Assembly (NCBI GenBank): GCA_911728455.2
Contig: OU452239.1
Span: 3,748,384 to 3,812,383, forward strand
Direction of reading: 5' to 3'
Length of the DNA: 64,000 nt
Source: Marthasterias glacialis
Taxonomy: Eukaryota > Echinodermata > Asteroidea > Forcipulatida > Asteriidae
This document shows positions 60,671 to 64,000 of the stretch, piece by piece (within the stretch, counting starts at the first letter, position 1; every line of letters starts with the position of its first letter). A program made the translations under genes and the position numbers. Under the pieces are notes generated by a model, which was given only the letters and a program-made list of their open reading frames with translations, did not search any database and had not been told where the DNA came from.

Positions 60671-62005
60671 TTTGCTACACCCCACCCCCTCCAATAAAAA
60701 AGTGCGGGAGGGGGTCATGATCCTCCCCCGACAATGACCAAATCCGCAACCAATTTTTCTTTAACTCGGCTATGTGCAGTGAATTTAAAAGGCCTGAATT
60801 AAATCATTACTTTAATCTGGTGTAAATAATGTATATGGCACCGTTTAAGAAAAAAGGTCCACCGATCAGGTTTTGCCGCCATTTGTTCATGTAATTTGCT
60901 GCCCATTGAGTAAAATTTTCTTTGAGCACCCGCTCCCACCCCAAGGCAAAATCTTGGGTGTGCCAAACTTTCGGTTTGAGGACGTCATAGCACTTCGAAG
61001 AAAAAGCTGAACATTTTTACCGGCTATCACGTTTTAGGCTACGAACATAGTAATGGGACAAGGTTCAAACATGGAGGAAGAAATAATAGATTTCCATAAA
61101 ACAGATGATCATACAACTTGATCGAAACGAGTGTTTTTAAATTGGCCCCAATGACATCGTGATTATGTAACCTTAATAATACAAAAAAAAGATACATTAT
61201 CGGTTAGAGTATTTTTGCTACTATATTATCCGTTCTGTGGCGATACATTATCGGTTAGAAAGTTAACTACACTATCGGTCAATTTGTGAAACATTCGGTT
61301 GTTGATACACTATCGGTCAATTTGTGATACATTATCGGTTGTTGATACACTATCGGTCAATTTGTGATACATTATCGGTTGGTAATACATCCGTTGGTTA
61401 CTACATTATCAGTTGTAACACCCTCCCTTTGGATGATCCATACTTGGCCCGTGTCCAAATTGGTGGGCCACTGTTGCTATTTTTTCAGCCATGGGCGTCC
61501 TATATTATTTTATTTTATTTTATTTTATTTCAGCAACATCCAACAGCGCAAGTGCCAATAGCATGGAAAAAAAACATTAAAATACAAATACTTCAAGTTA
61601 TAAATGCATGTTCTAACATGGCCGACCCCGCAGCAGCAGCTTGTTCGGAAGCGGCTTGATTCAGATGAAGCCAAATAAAAAAATGAAAAAAAAAATCCAG
61701 GGAATTGAAGATGGATCAATGATTAAACATCGTTGAGAATTAGGCCGTGTGAGAATTAGCGGCTACAGTTGCGGCTGGTCCATAGTTTCATCATGCCATG
61801 AAGTATTATACATGTATCCTGCCCTTAGCAACAGCCGCAGCTCTACCACTTCGGACGGACAGGGTGTCTGTGGCCCTGTATTCTCGTGTGTAACTGGGGT
61901 TTAAAACTCTTCACTTATTATAAGAGAGCTGGCGCATCAAAGGGCAATCAGCCGATATCATTTAAGTGCGCACTGATACGAACACTGAACACCTAGACCC
62001 GCACC
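60671..62005. other. Mostly unrecognised DNA with a tandem repeat
   Basis: No gene is supported. 60690-60725 has an imperfect GC-rich inverted repeat (GGGAGGGGGTCATGATCC..). 61502-61531 is (TTTTA)n. The 61190-61412 repeat is listed separately. Confidence 0.4.
61190..61412. repeat. ~40-bp tandem repeat
   Basis: Degenerate units built from GATACA(T/C)TATCGGT. Two clean 40-bp copies (GATACACTATCGGTCAATTT plus GTGATACATTATCGGTTGTT) lie at about 61303-61382. Confidence 0.8.
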
Positions 62006-62009
62006 TTAA

Positions 62010-63601
62010 AGGTGCACACCGGCTTCGTTGGGCTATTTGGGCTACAATATAGGCTAACATATGACTTCAAAGGTCTTTCAGGAATGGAGAAGAACGGTTC
62101 CTAACAGAAATCATCAACTTTTGCCGTTTTCGAGCATTTTTCAAAAAACGATTTATCCGAACCAAAAAAGTGGTTCGGATAATTCACGTGATCTTCGGAG
62201 TTAGTTTTACTTCCAGCCGTATAAAAAGTAAATTACTGAACCAAATTTAAATCTTTTTTTACAATTGTTCATGAGTATTTGACAAAAAAGACTTATGTAT
62301 TCAGATTATTGATACAATTTGTAAATAATGATGAAAAATCGAACGTAATATTCGCATTCAGAGAGTCCGTGCAACCGAAGCTTGTCTTACGGCGCACCAG
62401 CGTGGGAGCTAGCGGAACGTAAACCTTGGGGGCATATCCGGTACAGCCGGTGCCGTGTCTCTTGGGGCCAGAGAGACAAACCCCGGGGCATGAACTCCCC
62501 AGCTTGCCGGTCGGTCTAGCCGTAAGCGTGGGAGCTTGTCGGAGGAGTAGGGAGCCAGACCAACAATTACGGTTTTTTACGAGGGTTTTAGTCTGTACCC
62601 CTAACTATTGTAATGGGTTGCCTGCGCTACGCACACGCGGGACGACGACGGGGAATATTTATCCCATACACCATACATCTGATCTATCTACTTCTATGAT
62701 AGCTGCATAATGTCCACTACCCCCAATCGCCACAACAAAAAACCGGTGGCGGTGGCCGCGGCCGGCCAGTGAAGTCATCGCCCGAAAAACGGGAGAATGC
62801 CTTCGCTAAAGCTGTCAGGATTGGCAATCCGTTTGCAGCGAAAGCGGGAGGCTCGCTTGGCACATGACTGTTATTGGCCAAGCCAATGTGAAAAGATGGT
62901 CCAAGATTAGGGACACTACCATAAGTTTTTAGACTGCAGCAAGGCTGGTCACGATGAGAACATGGAGGATGTGGTCTTTGCTATAATTTGATGGACAGGT
63001 TTGTGTCATATAACTGTATTGTGAATATGCCTGCGTATATTTTATCCATGAAGACTCACATTTTGACAATATTTATGGTCCACCATGTCTGTGATGTCCG
63101 CATTATGCCAAGCTTATTCTCTCCCGTTCTACATTTGAACACGACCTGACAACACAGATCAGTCCTGGACCCAACTGGCATTCGTCCAAGTAATTTTTAA
63201 ACATATGGCCTACTTGCGATATATGAAGAAACGTTCTTCATTGCAAGTAAGTTCGTCCAGTTCGTCGTGCACAGAATACACTCCGTTTATGTGTTTTTAT
63301 TTACACGTGAATTTGTGCTGAATGGATATGAAGTCTGAATCCTCATGCCTCGTCATTGTAATAATTCATACATAAACAGAGCACCAGTCTACTTACAACA
63401 TTGCGCAACATTGTCACGTAAACTTGACAGTTGCAACGGCTGGAAAAGCGTATAAGCTGACCTTTGACCGTGTTTTGTTTTTTTCACATTTTTCGTTAAT
63501 TACGTGATATTTTGATGATTTTTTTTTAAGAACAACCATTTAAAAATATTGTCTGTCATTCCACATCACTAAATTAGTTAACAGTAAGCCGGTGTGTCCC
63601 T
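62010..63601. mobile_element. TTAA-flanked terminal-inverted-repeat element
   Basis: Left end AGGTGCACACCGGCTT (62010-62025); right end AAGCCGGTGTGTCCCT (63586-63601). They pair at 14 of 16 positions. TTAA is present at both flanks (62006-62009, 63602-63605), the target duplication typical of piggyBac-type insertion, although piggyBac ends usually begin CCC. No transposase ORF, so non-autonomous. A strong hairpin, TTATCCGAACCA/TGGTTCGGATAA, lies at 62153-62182. Confidence 0.6.
62380..62905 (+). other. GC-rich insert, possible LINE 5' end
   Basis: An abrupt GC-rich block inside the TTAA element. It resembles a retrotransposon 5' region followed by a short frame at 62711 (MSTTPNRHNKKPVAVAAAG) that stops and seems to continue after a frameshift (SPEKRENAFAKAVRIGNPF). 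Not recognised with certainty. Confidence 0.3.
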
Positions 63602-63605
63602 TTAA

Positions 63606-64000
63606 TTAACCTTTACAAAACCAGTAACACTAAATACTACTCCAATACACTGTGAGGTACACGTTCGGATCCCAGGTAGTGCTGAACACGCAAGCCTTTA
63701 GCTTTTGTTACATAATTGATGGGGTCCCCTTGTACTAGCACTTATGCCAATAGTTCAATGCTTTCGTATACAACCCCACTTAATTAGACAGTCTGGTGCC
63801 GTCACAATTACGGTACCCAAGCGTAATTTTTCCATAGGCGCTGTCCGTCTTATAGGTTCTTTATGTCTGTGGTCGCCTCCCGTTTTCAAGCTGCAGTGTG
63901 ACGCGTGCTTGAGTTGCGTCATGTCGTACCATAGATATATAATTATTCTATATCTATGTGTCGTACACGCGTGCACGCAAGACATGCCTCGCAGGCAAAT
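63606..64000. other. Unrecognised DNA
   Basis: No gene seen. A small AT hairpin, CATAGATATA/TATATCTATG, lies at 63930-63958. Confidence 0.4.

Overview
The window is eukaryotic. It has introns with GT..AG borders, a cysteine-knot cytokine gene, metazoan alkaline phosphatase exons, non-LTR retrotransposons and very many interspersed repeats. An IL-17-type gene beside repeat-rich, AT-rich DNA suggests a marine invertebrate deuterostome such as an echinoderm. The species is inference only; nothing in the sequence fixes it.

Layout. (1) 1-10926: two Tx1/L1-type LINEs lie head to tail. The first is cut by the window start and the second is full length. Both end in a small GGAGT..ACTCC hairpin and a (TAAA)n tract. 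(2) 10927-11511, 43699-47221 and 51653-53352 are three pieces of one genomic unit. The same unit is present almost uninterrupted, and nearly identical, at 55226-60670. Comparing the copies gives exact empty sites. In copy 1 the unit is split by a 32.2-kb insertion (11512-43698) and by two reverse-strand elements (47222-49181, 49197-51652). (3) All three insertions have the same ends: 5' CTAGACAT with a nearby hairpin, and a 3' hairpin followed by CTAA. They sit exactly between A and T with no target duplication. That is the signature of rolling-circle (Helitron-like) transposons, except that the 5' end is CTAG rather than the canonical TC. No Rep/helicase is encoded here, so all copies look non-autonomous.

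The 32-kb insertion is a nest of such elements. They carry more than 60 copies of a core that combines an ETS-type inverted repeat (ACTTCCGG..CCGGAAGT), a DR4 nuclear-receptor-type direct repeat (AGGTCA-AATG-GGGTCA or AGGTCA-AATG-AGGTCA) and paired CRE palindromes (TGACGTCA). Two host-derived pieces lie inside it. One is a complete four-exon IL-17-family gene on the minus strand (29187-32042, 230 aa, read by joining exons with matching splice phases). The other is the last two coding exons of an alkaline phosphatase (35039-35915, minus), whose upstream exons are missing. The simplest reading is a large rolling-circle composite that captured host DNA. A haplotype or assembly artefact, or ectopic recombination between arrays, remains possible.

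(4) 53353-55225 holds a 5'-truncated third LINE with (GTAA)n/(TAAA)n tails, between the two unit copies. (5) 60671-64000 holds a 40-bp tandem repeat, a TTAA-flanked inverted-repeat element (62010-63601) and otherwise unrecognised sequence.
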